Source: Coniella vitis (taxonomy: Eukaryota; Ascomycota; Sordariomycetes; Diaporthales; Schizoparmaceae). Taken from it: a stretch of 64,000 bases of DNA. The notes beneath the pieces were generated by a model, which worked only from the letters and a program-made list of their open reading frames with translations, was not told the origin of the DNA and made no database searches. This document shows positions 44,754-57,511 of the stretch, in pieces (position 1 is the stretch's first letter; each line of letters begins with the position of its first letter). The stretch spans positions 2,895,001 through 2,959,000 of the forward strand of contig WUJK01000001.1 in NCBI GenBank assembly GCA_011317545.1, given 5' to 3'. Position numbers and translations under genes: made by a program.

Positions 44754-47700
44754 TGAGACAAGTGACCAAGAGGTGAGAAGATGGGGGAGGAGAGCGAGGA
44801 ATGATATAGCCGTTGAGACGAGGACAAAAGGCTGCTTTGTAAGGATGGCGGACGAGGAGTTAAAGAAGGTTGCTGCTGTGGAGGGCGACGCAGGACCCGG
44901 GCATATGTTGGTCAGGGGCGATGGAGGCAGGCGCGGGTGGTCTGCATGAATCCAGCGACAGGACCCCGGACAAGTGGCGGCAGCAGCGGGGACAGCAGCA
45001 GCACCACGATGGGGAGGGAGGACAAGGGAGGGAGATGACGAGCAATGGCAGTGCTGGTGAGAGCAAGCGGCAAATGAAAAATAACGGGAATAATAGGGTG
45101 AAGGAGAGGTGAAGGCGGATAGCACAACTGCAGGAGGCTGTGTGCGCGCCCGGGCAGGAAACGGTATCCGCACCCCCTTTAAGAGGGCAGAAATGGTCAT
45201 TGCTGACTGGGCGCAATGGGCAACTGGCGGACGGTCCTCGAGAAATGGAAATGCAACGGCGGAGATATTCTGTCCACCCTGATGCACGGTTTCAGCCTTT
45301 TTTTTTCTTGCTCTCCTTTGTTGCCCTCCTGGAGAATGTTTCAGAGCAGACCCTGGCCCAACAAGCTAGTTCTCTGGAAAAGATGGTGAACTTTCCGCCC
45401 TCTGCTCCGTAATCCGAGCAATTGGTGTGGTAACGGCTGGCTTGACGGCAGTAGTCCCCCGAGACAATGAGCCTACAAAGGATGAGAGTCGTCTTCTTTT
45501 GGGGGCAATAGCTAAAGCTGGGTGCTGTCTTTTTTTTGGCTTTGATATGGCCGGGCACACCGGGCGAGCATGCGACAGGGCAGTCTGCAGGCAAGCAACG
45601 AGCAACTGGGTGGTTGCTGCCCGAACAGGCTGAATATTCAACAGGCCGGGGAAGGAGCGCTGCGAGCGTGGGGGATCCAAAGAGGGAATGTTGGAGCTGT
45701 AGTGCGGCACCCAAAAGAGAAGAAGAAGCTGGCGAAAGAACTCTAGAAACCCAAAATATAACATTCCTAAGTACTATGTATCGAGACGCGAACTTGCACT
45801 TGCTTTCCCACCCGGCCAAAGAGGCCGATGTTCGGTGCTGATTGCTCAGTGCCGTGAGTCAAGACTATCCATACTGAGTGAAATCCAAGGCTGCAATTGT
45901 GGCATCGATAACGGTTGTGTATATATCTATGAGCCAAAGCGTTGGGATTGACGTAGCAGGTGGTGAAGGAACAGAAGCAATGCCGGCAAGTGAATCAGCC
46001 TCCTGTCGCTCCCGACCAAAAAAAAAAAAAAAAAAAAAAAAAAGTAACCACAGGTGGCACAGAGGACGGAGCGCAGTGGGTCTCGGCGGGCTGGCTAGGC
46101 GGGCTGGGCTGGCTAGGGGCTCCATTTGGCGCTGATATACATGGGGCCTAAAGGCTTAGCATCCCCCGGGCCCCGTCCGCTCTAGCAGCGCCGGCCCCTC
46201 CTCCACTCTTGACTTCATCCCTTCCTTTTCGCGGGGCACGGCCTGCCTGCCTGCCTGGCTTTATTTCTGGGCCACTCGACTGCTATCCAAAGAGATATCA
46301 CCACACTTGACAGACCTAAGGCGACTGCCAAGTAGCAGAAGATCTGCACAATGAACAACAACCTTGGAAATCCAACAAGGAAGCCGGCGTTTGTGCCCGG
46401 ACAACAGCCATACTCGGGGTCACAGTGAGCCTCACCTTCCGAGTCTGCCCGCAAAGGCCCCACCTCATTCCAGCGCCTAATCTCGTGAATCCACTCTCCA
46501 TGCGTCGTGCATATGTTCGGCCCATGCACACGACTGAGCTGAGAAAAAATCGTGAGACACGACCTGAAGGCCCGGAAGACGCCATTTGCGTAGTCATCAG
46601 CCAGCCCACCCGCCCAGCCTCTTTTCGCTCCGTGAGGCCCACGCGACGTCGCCCAAATTGTCGCCTCTATTATCTCTGGAGAAACGGCAGGTATACAGAC
46701 AGTCTGCTGACTGCCCACCAATCATGCCACCGAACGTCAATGGCATCTGCCCTTTGTGCCCTTTCTGCCGTCATTCACATTCGACTCTTTTTTTCTTTTT
46801 TCCGTATGTAACACCCTGCGAGAGCTCGTCAATCACCATTGATGCCTGATGCCCGTCTGCACTCGCGTCCCTCACTCACAACGAACTCCTCCTTTGCAGG
46901 GATGCAAAACGAGGGCTAGACCAAGCTCCCGACTTGTTCCGACCCGGGCAGACCATGGCTGGTGGATGCGCTCAGACCCCCCTCCTGGCTGCGGAGCCTC
47001 GACAGGGTCCTTCCCGACACGATGCAGCCCAAGCAGAATTCCGGGCTTAAACATTGGCTGCGTGCTGTCAACAGCTCTTTCCTCTTCTTGTCACACATTA
47101 CGCACCCGTTGTGGTAATTTTCTGTCACCTTCACCCCGCTGCCCTGAATTCGGGCTTGGAGCCCGACTTTTCTTTGTCAGACAATGAACACGCAGATCTG
47201 CAGCAGGAAAGTTTGCGATGCGCCCTCTCCCGCGTGTCACACAGTGTTATCCTGGCCATCACCGCACTCAAGAAGACCATGGCATGTGCTATGTAAACGT
47301 AGCACAATAGTCAATGCGGATGTGGCACCTTGACAGATTCAGGAAGCTGACGCTGCATCTACTTTTAGAGGGATTGTTGCTGTCAACGTGGCACCCACCG
47401 TCTCTTGTCAGAACCAGGAAACGATAAAAGGGGACGGGATATCAGCCACCGCAGCAGTAAGCTTTGTCAGTCGAGACGCGATAAGCTGCAGCCAACGAGA
47501 CGTTTGATTATAGTATGCGGTTTCTGCCACGGAGGTCCGCGCCTTGAGTCTTGTACCCAATCGGCGCTTTACCACGGAACCCAAGAATAACCCGGGAAAG
47601 GCTGATAACATGTCACTCCAGCGATACCGAGTACACGAGGCTGCTACATAGTACTGTGTCACGGCCCTGTCCCAACGTTTTGCATGTGCCGTCCCAACAC

Positions 47701-49310
47701 AGAAGGCCCGGAACCGGATTGGGCGGTCCTAGATGTCTGGAATATGGAGCAGTGATTGGCAACAGCCTACAGGAATGTGTCACATTGGGGGAAAAAGATC
47801 TTTCCCGCGGAGTTCACAAAGAAAGACCCTCGTCGGTATCCGCTGAATCCAACAATTGCTAGGACTAACTCTGCGTTCTGCGACTACAGAAAGGAACTCA
47901 CAAAGAAAGGTCCTCCTCGGCATTCGCTGACCACAACTATGCCAGACGTTAGATCTGGAGCAGCACACGACATAGCCCTGCATACGGTGGCTACTCTCAC
48001 AGCTGTGACTTCTGGGGTACGATGCATGATGCACCCTCCATGCATTGTAACACAGCACCGCCGCACAATGGTAAAGTACACCCTGAAGAAGGAGAAAAGA
48101 AAGATTGGCTGCTTTGCATCCCCCAACGGAATTCAGTGACCCCAAAAGGTTACGTGGGGGTTCACTGCTTCGTGCAAGCAGCTACGTGTATTGGAAAGGC
48201 TGCCAATACGTACACATTTGGGATGTGTACTATGTAGGCCAGGGCGGGGTGAACCCGTGCCCCGGAATGTACCCTGAAATGCCTTCACTTCAGCTTTTAT
48301 GTGACCGACTTCCTTCCCAGTCCCATCAAGAGCAAGCCACTTCTTCGGTCACCGATTGCTTTCCACGTCAGCAAGCCTCGCCCGGGGCTGCGCATCACAG
48401 CATCTGTCGGTGCATTTGGACCTGCTCAAGAGACATCCTACAAGACCTTGAGTGCGACAGATGTTGGGAAGCCAAAAGAGATGCCGAGGAAGAATCAAGA
48501 TAGATGGTCCAACTTTCTGGGAGGAGAAGATATGCGGCCAGACACTCACTGGCTTGCTCGAGTGAGCTATGTTGTGCTGTACTCAAGCAGCGACCTTTCC
48601 TTGCTCGCAACGTCCCGGTGGACGGAATCATTCCTCTTGGTATGAACTGAAAGCTGCTTGGCAAACATAAAAACCATCCGATACCGCCCATGCGTCGCCG
48701 AGAACTTGCCTGGGCCTTTCCCCCGCACGAGGCTAGCTAAAGTCTATCTACCTTTCGTGACGCTTCGGAGGTCAAAGAAGTTCGGGATGTGGGCCCGCAA
48801 GAGGCGTCCTCTCCTAGAATTCCCGGCGTGAATTTTGTGTCTAGACAAGTGTCAAAATGGTGCAAACATGCTATGATATGTCTCCTGGAGTATGTCCTAA
48901 TCTTGGGACGATTTGCACATATCAAGTCGGAATGGTGATGACGAGGATGAGTTCGACCTACGCTTGATAATGATGGACAGTGGGTACGAGTGATGTATGG
49001 AGATTTGGCGTTAGCTTTCATTGGACTCTACTGTCGTTCTTCCAAGGGTTCGACATAACATTCGTTACACTTTCTTTTTATTTTATTCTTTTTTCTTTCA
49101 AGAAACGCTTGAGAGTAGGATCCAAGTTTACTTTTCATTATCTACAACAGCAAAACTTTGTAAGTGATGTGGAGCGAGTACCTAAAGAAGAAATCATGCT
49201 ACTTCCAAACAGACCAGCGACAAGCGATCATGCATATGCAACCCAATATCCTTCAAAAACATCCCCTTCTTTCTCCCTTCACTTGACATAATACACCTTG
49301 CCGGACTCTT
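44754..49310. other. 4.5 kb intergenic region upstream of malic enzyme
   Basis: No supported gene. Contents: an A26 run at 46018-46043, TACTATGTA at 45772-45780 and 48228-48236, TACATAGTA at 47643-47651, and a pair of imperfect 50-bp direct repeats (47811-47860 and 47895-47943). Short frames at 47756-48139 and 48301-48645 were examined and not called. Confidence 0.5.
47811..47943 (+). repeat. Imperfect 50-bp direct repeat pair, 84-bp offset
   Basis: Both copies read AGTTCACAAAGAAAG-like, then CCTCGTCGG or CCTCCTCGG, then a CGCTGA core. The offset is exactly 84 bases, so an open frame passing through carries the repeat in frame (FTKKDPRRYPL and LTKKGPPRHSL). Confidence 0.65.
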
Positions 49311-50483
49311 TTACTCGGAACGCTTGCGGTGGCAGCTCTTCTTGGTGCTGGTAGCCAGAGTGGTCGCCGGCTCAGCAGTGGTCGGAGCAGCAGTGGTAGG
49401 AGCTGCAGTGGTCACGGGCGCGGATGAAATGGGCGTGGCCGAAATTGGCACGGATGAAACAACCTGGGAAGCGACAGAGATGATCGCTGACGACGACGAT
49501 GACGACGTTGACGATGCTGACGACGCAGGGCTAGATGGAGCGGCAGTCGAGGCGGGTGCGACGGAACTGCTCGAGGCGGGTGCCACGGCACTGCTCGAAT
49601 AGATGGCAGCGGTAGACACGGCGGCAGCGGTGCTGCTGCTGCTGCTGCTGCTGCTGGAGGTGGTGGCCACAGCAGACGAGCTCGCGAGCGTGGTGGCGGC
49701 AACGGTCGAGGCTGCGGCTGAGGTCGAGGCGGCTCCGGTCGAGACGGCGCACGAGTAGGACGCGACGGAGAGCACAGCGCTGGAGCCGGTAAAGGGCTCG
49801 GTGCCGGCGCCGATGCTCAGCAGGTATTGGCTGCTGGAGAGGCCTTCGTTGTCGATGAGGTAGTTGAGAAAGTCCTTGATATCACCGCTGAAGTCCTCCA
49901 CAGCCGAGGTGGCAACGAAGGTAAAGACAGTGGTGTCGCCGTTGGCTCCGCTGTAAAGGTCCCAGGTAGAGCCTGCGATCGTCGCAGTTGCAATGCTGCT
50001 CCCCGTGGAGGAGATGGGGCCCGCGCCGCCAATGGCTTCGAGCCAGATCATGATTTCATACTCATTGCTGCCAGACGCCGACGAAGACGTAAACATGTCG
50101 TAGCTGACATCGGCGACAAGGTCGGTACCCGAGTAGGACCACGACCAGAGAGAGGGGATGGACGAGATGGAGTCGAGCGTGGTGATGGTGAAGTTGGTCA
50201 CAATGTTTGCGTACGACTTGACCTTCGTGCTCCCGCCGGACCACGACCACTTGGTCGACCACGAGAGCACGCCGTCGTCACTGAGGTTGTCGACGGTCGA
50301 GCACTGCGAGCCCGTGCCGGCGTCCTCGTTCCACAGGTCCTGGTAGACGGTGTACACCCCTGTGGGTATAGTGTCCCACTGGCCGCAGATGGAGGTGGCG
50401 CGGGCCTCGACGCGGTGGGGTTGGGGGTGAGCCGCTGCACGGACGGCGCCGGCGAGGAGAGCGGTGATGAGGATAGAGTTCAT
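49311..50483 (-). CDS. Secreted glycoside hydrolase family 12 protein with Ser/Ala/Thr tail
   Basis: Endo-beta-1,4-glucanase/xyloglucanase family enzyme acting outside the cell on plant-wall glucans. Single exon, 390 residues. A signal peptide (MNSILITALLAGAVRAAA) is followed by the GH12 domain at about 31-248: CGQWDTIPTGVYTVYQDLW, GSQCSTVD, WSWSGGSTKVKSYANI, ADVSYDMFTSS and EYEIMIWLEAIGGAGPIS. Glu143 is the expected nucleophile and Glu229 (GTEPFTG) the acid/base, so it should be active. Residues about 250-385 form a low-complexity Ser/Ala/Thr region, including S9 from a CAG/CTG microsatellite (49631-49656). The end is KKSCHRKRSE with no carbohydrate-binding module and no GPI-type hydrophobic tail. 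The tail is probably O-glycosylated. Most GH12 proteins end with the domain, so the extension is unusual. Confidence 0.88.
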   Translation of the reverse strand: MNSILITALLAGAVRAAAHPQPHRVEARATSICGQWDTIPTGVYTVYQDLWNEDAGTGSQCSTVDNLSDDGVLSWSTKWSWSGGSTKVKSYANIVTNFTITTLDSISSIPSLWSWSYSGTDLVADVSYDMFTSSSASGSNEYEIMIWLEAIGGAGPISSTGSSIATATIAGSTWDLYSGANGDTTVFTFVATSAVEDFSGDIKDFLNYLIDNEGLSSSQYLLSIGAGTEPFTGSSAVLSVASYSCAVSTGAASTSAAASTVAATTLASSSAVATTSSSSSSSSSTAAAVSTAAIYSSSAVAPASSSSVAPASTAAPSSPASSASSTSSSSSSAIISVASQVVSSVPISATPISSAPVTTAAPTTAAPTTAEPATTLATSTKKSCHRKRSE

Positions 50484-53400
50484 GGTTTTGGTATTATGGT
50501 TGTTGTTTTTTTCGTCGATTTTGTAGGTCCACGTATACTTTCGGGAGGATTTGTAATCAATGGATGAATGAGTGAATGAATCAGAAAAAAGAAAACAGTG
50601 TCTGTTTGTTTGTTGTTGTCTGTACTATGTAGCTACACACGAGCTTTGTGTCTGTTTTGGAAAGACCGGTGGGTTATTTACTGGTGAAAGAATGTACGGC
50701 AGTAAAGTGCCTTGTACAGGAACGAGTGTGAGCCGCCAGGGCAAAAGAGAGAGACGGGCGGTGCTAATGACGACTGTCGGCTGTTGTTGTTCTTTTCCTT
50801 TTTATTGCTTCAAGGAAAGAGAAACAAGAAGGAGAATAGAAAAAAGAAACAGACCAAGACATTCAGCGGCATATATGAGAGTAGATGGGGCGCAACTGGA
50901 GAAAAGTTCCAGACTCTCCAGCCCCATAACTACTCTGGGAAAGGCGGCAGGCAGGGCATCAAATGTCATATTCGAGCCCCCGGCCCCCTTTTCATTTCAA
51001 TTTCCTAATTGTTGTGTGCCCGCGCAGACAAGACGGATTCCATCTTGACGTGCAGCAGCATCGTCAGCCTGCAAACGGAGCATCACCAAAACTGGGGGAA
51101 GACGCCGGCCGCCCCGGGGGGAGGGGGGATTAGGAGGAGTGGCTCGTGTCCGAATGCACGATAGCGCAGCCAACAGTCGAGATGATTCAGGGGCCCTGTA
51201 GCAGGGCAAGAAATTCTCCGACTGGCTGGGGGCGAGGATCGTGAGATGGGGAGCTGGCGCCATTGCATTTCCGTTTTCTGTTGGCTTGCTCCGCAACAAC
51301 GGATTTGGCAGGGTTTTGTTGTTTTCTGCTGTGCAAATCTCTTGTTTTTATTTTGGTGCTCGTGTCATCAAGTTTTCTTTTCAAAAGTGCACGAGCTTTC
51401 GAGGTACAGATGTTGAGTGAGCAACCCTCGTTTGGAGACGCCTCCTGTGTTTTTCGCAGCATGATGGCATGACTGACGTGATTATGCTTTGCTGGTGTTT
51501 TTGGTACTAATTACTGATGCCCGTTCCTGCCTTTGATTCACCGTACTCTTTTATCTTCCTCATGGAGAGCTTGAATTGTTTTACACTTTGCCATGTCTGG
51601 GCGTCTGTGCTGTCATTCCAGTGTCTTGTTTACCTGAAGTGTACTCTAAGAATTCGACGGTTGACATGGAGATATTACTATTATAGCAGTGTAGGTATGC
51701 TCAGCGGCTCAGTTGAGACATTATGAGAGAGGGTGTCTCAAACGTGTGATATTCTGGAAAGCCGGGATTTCCCCGTTAGATTCAATGTGCCAGTGGGGGA
51801 AAATGACATTGATTTTTTCGGTGATTGATTGCCAAAGCAATGTCATATTTATACGCAAGTCATAATTCCGCGATCGGGCCCCCGGGGGGGGTGTGGCCTT
51901 CTTGTGTTTCGCGCAGAATATCGCGTTACGACATATTTACTCGTTCCACCCTGAGATCGACCCCTATCTCAGTATCCCAAGACGGTATATCACGCGAGAT
52001 CGAGGGCTTATGCAAAAAAGCTCAGACCACAGAGGGTTGTGTCCACATACACGCACACACACGCCATGTGCAGGTAATGTGGGTTCTAGAACTGAAGTGG
52101 ACTCTGAAGGATCATGCGACGGAGACGCCTCCAGGAACCAGCCAGCGGATCCAATATCTTGCGGTCATAATCCTGCGTAATCTGCAGTACATAGTACACG
52201 GATTAGCATCAGCTTACAATTTATTGGCGGACCGTAATGCCTGGCTCCTGGGTACATAGCATAATACTGCAGTGAAATATTGTGTGATGCAAATAGTTTA
52301 TGCCTATTGTATGCAGCAGCCAGCACGTACTGAGTGGTTATTAGAGCAACATAATGATGAACTATTCTTTAGAGCGTCAATACGGAAAAAGTCCGAGAGC
52401 AAAGGAGCTACGCTGGTTCAATGTCGTTTGCAGTTTAGGTGCTTTGGGAGAAATCCAAAACCATAAATTCCAGAATAGGTTGTGGAATGCAGTATTTGGC
52501 GTGGGACTTGATAGTGTCAAGACTCGACCCAACTACCCACTGTGAACACCGCACATAATTTAGACAAGGCCTTGCAGCCATTTTTCATCAGCCTTATTCC
52601 TTTTTACGGTACATAGTACGGATATGCTGGCGGCCAATCTTTGACAGCTGCCAAGACCGAGTGTCAGTGGAACTCGACAATTCCCCCCTTCCCTTTTCGT
52701 CCTGCTAGTCGATTCTGATTGGCTGAGAGTGGACGTAGCACAGCTTCTCGGGCCCGGCCCCGGCAACTCGGCGCATTCGGCTCCGACTTCGCCGGACTCT
52801 GGAGCGGACATTTTAAGAGATGAATGTCGTGCAGATACAAGTATGGGAATATCAAATAACCCAACTGCATTATCAACGAGGGCGGTCATGTTCGCGTTTC
52901 AGTCTTAACTGATTTGCCAGGTTGGCCTGCCAGGAGTGTATGCAGTCACGATTCATTCGGCTGACCTGGTCCTGTCTCATGGTATACGACCTTCACCCAT
53001 TCCCGCAATGTTTCAAGCCGCAAAAGGAAAGAATATCAAACAGATCGCAGAGTGTAGACAATGAGATCCTCGAATGTAAATCAAAAGCAGTGACCTTTGG
53101 TCAATGTATTTTTCAAAGACCTGTTTGGGCGGCCAAGATCCATCACAAGCTTGGGTGTCGAATTTGACTGTGAACCAATGCAGACCAACAGGATAGAGAT
53201 CGATGCCTGACAGATGACTGTTGTCGTTGACTCTCTCAATTTTCGTCTTTCGATGCATGTTTGTGTTATTTGCTGCACTCATGAGATTCTAATGAACAGC
53301 AACGCGCCCGATCCAAGTCTTCTTCTTTTTTTGGTGAAACACTACGGGATGCAGCGCGACAGAAGTCTGCGTTTCAGAAGCGAGCTGGCGGCTGGCGTCC

Positions 53401-54233
53401 AACACAGGCGTCTGATTGAAGCAACTTGATCAAACATGCTAATTCGAACAGCTACAGACAATTCCACACTGTAATCCAAGAGACGTGGTTTGTGGCGTGC
53501 CGAGGTAACAGCCATTTAGAGTAGAGCCACAAAGTTAGCTGCTTGAAGAGAGATAAGAGACATAGAAAAAGAAATAAAAATCAGTGACGCCATGTGCTGA
53601 TGACGTGCCACCACTTCGAGGCTTTGCCTGAGCCCGCCGATCCAGACCGCTCACGTTTTTGTGACGTTGCAGATCAGAAAGGAAGGCACGCGACTCGGCT
53701 GTGATTGGACTCAACAGAGGATAGACCCACCTTTAACCGAGCCAGCTTGTCCATTCCAGGCTTGGCATCAAAAACTTGGGGGCGCTCTCCAGGGCTGCCC
53801 CTTTCTCATCCGCTCTCCTTCGCCTCGCCGCCGTCCCCGTTCAGTTCGACAGCGAAGACCCAGCCAGTCTGCATCTTAGCGACCATTCCTTTCCAGAGAT
53901 TGTCTTTGTAGTCTACATAGTTTCTTTACTTGACTTCATAGAACTTTTCATTCGCATCGCAATTGCACAGCGACTCGCAGGACAGCAAATTTTATATCTT
54001 GCTTCACTGATCTCTTCCTTCTCGCTTAGCACAAATTGTTTCCACGCAACCTGGCCATTCTGCGGCCTTGGATTTCGTCCACACGACGGCCTGTACCAGC
54101 AACTGTCCTTCATAGAAGCGGGCGACTGGACCGTCAGACGCCCCACCTGCTACCTGTGACCTGCCACAGACCGAGCGATCCTTCTGTTGCTGCCACTCCA
54201 ACACAGGCCCACGAGGCTGCGTACGCGGGAAAA
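50484..54233. other. 3.7 kb divergent intergenic region, GH12 and lipase genes
   Basis: No gene seen on either strand. TACTATGTA at 50623-50631 and TACATAGTA at 52188-52196 and 52610-52618 are present. The last few hundred bases should contain the lipase promoter. Confidence 0.5.
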
Positions 54234-55993
54234 ATGTCAAGTTTTCTGAAGAAGGTCAACCCCATCCCGACGCTTCCAGAGTACTCTGGCCCATACAAGG
54301 TCGGCACCGTCGATGTCGAGATACCGGTCGCAGACCTCGAGGCGCCCAGTCAAGCACCGCCAAATGCTGCCGATATTCACACCGTCCTATTTCGAGTTTA
54401 TTACCCCGCCCAGCCAGACTCGAAGGGCAAGAAGATCACATGGCTCCCAGCCCCCCAGAGACACCACATCTCAGCCTACACCAAGTTCTTGGGATTTGGC
54501 AATGTAGCCTCAGAAGTCATCTCGTGGGTTCTCCCTTGTCCCCAGGCGAGCGACTTGACCATCCCTTGGCTGACTCCTCTCCTGCTATTCACAGATTCCT
54601 CCCTCGCCATGTACACTACGCGACAATCCCCGTCCACAAAAACGCATCGCTCCTCGAGCCCGAGTCCATCACGAATAAGCAATGGCCTGTAATGATCTTT
54701 TCGCACGGTCTGGGTGGCAACCGCAATGCTTACTCGCACATTGCAGGCTCCATGGCCTCCCACGGCGTCGTTGTCTTTTGTCCAGAACATCGCGACGGAA
54801 GTGCAGCTGTCTCCTTCATCCGTGATGCAAATACGCGAAGCAAGTCCTCTTCCGATCACTCTAAACACATGATACCGTACATCAAGATTCCTCACGATCA
54901 GACCAAAGAGACGTGGGATGCGCGCGACAAGCAGCTGAAGGTGCGACTGTGGGAGCTCGGCTTGATACATCAGGCAATACTCAACATTGACGCTGGATTG
55001 GACACTCGGAATTTGAACGCGAGTACGCCTGTTGCAGGACTTTCCCAGTTCGCCTCCAGACTCAATGTCCGAGAGCCTGGCTCCATCATTTTCGGCGGAC
55101 ATTCCTTTGGAGCAGCAACGGTTGTGCAGTTTCTCAAGTCAACATACTACGCAGAAGCTCCCGAAGCAAAGCGCACCAACGATCCCCTCTTTACTCCTTC
55201 GCCCGGCAGCCCGATCCGCGCCCAGATTACTCCAAGGAACCCGCTAATTCTGCTCGACATGTGGTGCTTCCCTCTGCTGTCTCCCAACACCTCCGCCCTC
55301 TATCGATTGCCCCTTCCGGCATACACCGACAGAGACCCTGCAGCTCCGGGCGGTGCCGCTATCCTGGCAGTTGAGTCGGAGCAGTTTTACAAGTGGACGG
55401 ATCATCTGCATGCCATGTGTCGCATCATCTCTCCAGACCCGAGCACGCCTGTGGTGAAAGCGTCGGCATTTGAGCGCCCCGGTACCGGCATTAGGCTTCC
55501 GGAACCACACTTTTACTACGTCGTGAACAGTGCACATCTGAACCAGAGCGATTTTGGGGTCCTCTTCCCGTGGCTGACCAAGAAGATCTTTGGCGCCGAG
55601 CAGCCTGAGCGAACCCTCCGCTTGAACGTGAGGGCGATCCTTCAGTTGCTGCGGGCCAACAACGTTCCAGTTGCCAGAACATCAATGGGCGATCTTGTGG
55701 ACAACACAGCAAACGCAGACAAGCTGAAGGATGCCGAGACTACGAGCGTGAGCTCTGGTGAGCACGCGGCAGACGCTGAAGACGGTTTGCGCGACGACAA
55801 GGCCATCTTTGACCGTTCTGAGGCCGGGACAGTTGACCACTGGAAATGGATTGATGTTGTGGGAATGGGTGGCAAGTCCGGCCACAGCGGGGACGAGGGC
55901 GAGCCTGAAATGGTTGAAGGCGAGAGCGAGATGGAGCCGGTGCTGGAGGGTGCTGCAGGCGCAGGTCCTGCTACTGTGGATGCCACAGCATAG
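54234..55993 (+). CDS. PAF-acetylhydrolase-type phospholipase/lipase
   Basis: Group II platelet-activating-factor acetylhydrolase family, hydrolysing short or oxidised sn-2 acyl groups of phospholipids. Exons 54234-54523 and 54595-55993 (71-nt intron, GTGGGT donor), 562 residues. The junction gives SEVIS-FLPRHVHYATIPVHKNASLLEP; other GT donors nearby do not restore frame. Family marks: PVMIFSHGLGGNRNAYSHIAGSMA is represented, catalytic Ser267 in GGHSFGAA, Asp318 in LLDMWCF and His411 in NSAHLNQSDFG. The C-terminal 90 residues (after RTSMGDLVDN) are acidic and disordered. No signal peptide, so an intracellular role is likely. The start ATG has an AAAATGT context; the upstream in-frame ATG at 54036 adds sequence unlike the family. 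Confidence 0.88.
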
Positions 55994-57126
55994 ACGGGAT
56001 CTGAAGCGCGCTGTTGCGTGCTCGCACTGAGATGGGGAATAAGACTCTTGAAGATACCAACATCTCGATGCATACGGCCTGGAGTTTGAGAGTATATTTT
56101 GTAGTGGCGCTTTTGGGGTTTTTTTTGGCCATTTGATTGGCATGTTTATTCAAATTCGTGGGTTTTGAAGAGCGTGTCATAGACAGTTATCGCAGAGGCG
56201 TTTTCGATGTTGCCATTGCTCATTTTTCTAGCCGCTTCACACATTTGCTCTAGAATAGAATACAGGGGAAGAGAGTGATCCATCACGGTTCGATGCTGGA
56301 TTTGGCTTCTATGCATTGCACTCAAAAGAGAACCATCTACAGAAGACAGATACGTTGATTGATTGCCCTTTGACTTCTATAGCTGAGAGACTTTACAGCG
56401 AGATGGTGATGAGCTACTCACATACTGCCACGAAACTCAGTAGCATCACTAGCTTGGTGGCTGATAAGTTGATTAAAGTAGTTAATTAAGTCTTAGTTGA
56501 TGGGTTGAATATTGAATGTTATTCTAAAAGTGAGTGTTTTCTTGGGCCGGCTTGATGCTTTTACTGATGACCTCGCTCTTATTCATTGGTGCCTTGGGTT
56601 CTGCTGTGCCCTACCCAGTGAATGTTCAGTGATTATTGAGTAAATGTCAAGTGAATGGCCTTGACCTTGATTCATCAGTGCTGCCCAGTGCCTCCCTCTA
56701 TGGCATTCACTGCAGCCCACCTTTCCAAAACAGGCTCGCCTCAAACAGCATATAACTCGATGCCAACCAGAAGGCGGGCATAATCCAGTTGGCATCTTCT
56801 TCCACCACAGCTCACAAGTCCACTTGCTCACACATCACCAAAAGAAGAAAAAGCAACAAAGATTGGGTCATCTGCTGACCTACCTACCCATCGTGTCCTG
56901 CAACCGCCCCTCCACCCCCCTCCTCCAACACGAGCAAAAGCCCAGCAGCTCGAGAGAGAGAAAGTCGACCACGACTAACGATCTTGACTGTGGCACAACT
57001 CACAGCAAATATACCAAACAGATAACAAAAAAAAGCCTACCTACCTACCCACCTACCTCAAACCACAATCTTGCTCACAAAGAGCTAGCTAGCTAGCTCA
57101 TCACCCCATCATTTCAGAAAAAGACA
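55994..57126. other. intergenic region, lipase to APH-type kinase
   Basis: AT-rich in 56380-56530. Short tandem CTAC/CTAG tetranucleotide tracts lie close upstream of the kinase start (57037-57100). No gene seen. Confidence 0.55.
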
Positions 57127-57477
57127 ATGGCAACCGACACCGACACCGAAACCGCCGCCGCTGCCGCTGCAGCATGGCAACCCATAGGGCGCCTCACCTT
57201 GCCATACTACGCACCGTCCGCGACCCTCCCGGCTCCGCTGCCGAGCATCGCCGAGATCCTCGCCACCGAGACCGTCTTGCCCTGCATCTTCCACAAGCGC
57301 GCCGTCCGTCGCGTAGGCGAGCACTTTATTGTCAAGCACGGCGCGATTAGCCTGGATGAGGCGGAGAATATGTATTTTGTGGCGGAACAGTGTGGTGGTG
57401 GTGGTGGTGGTAGCGGTGGTGAGCTCTTGGGCGCGGGCGCAGTGGGTGGTGAGGATACCGCGCAATACAAGCAGATG

Positions 57478-57511
<34 letters not shown>

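Noticed and set aside
46018..46043. A26 tract as the poly(A) tail of a retroposed element
   Set aside because: No reverse-transcriptase frame, no target-site duplication and no element body adjacent; homopolymers of C, G, T and A are common in this window.
48301..48645. 114-codon open frame (MTDFLPSPIKSKPLL...)
   Set aside because: Locally plausible composition, but no homology recognised, no splice partner and internal stops just upstream.
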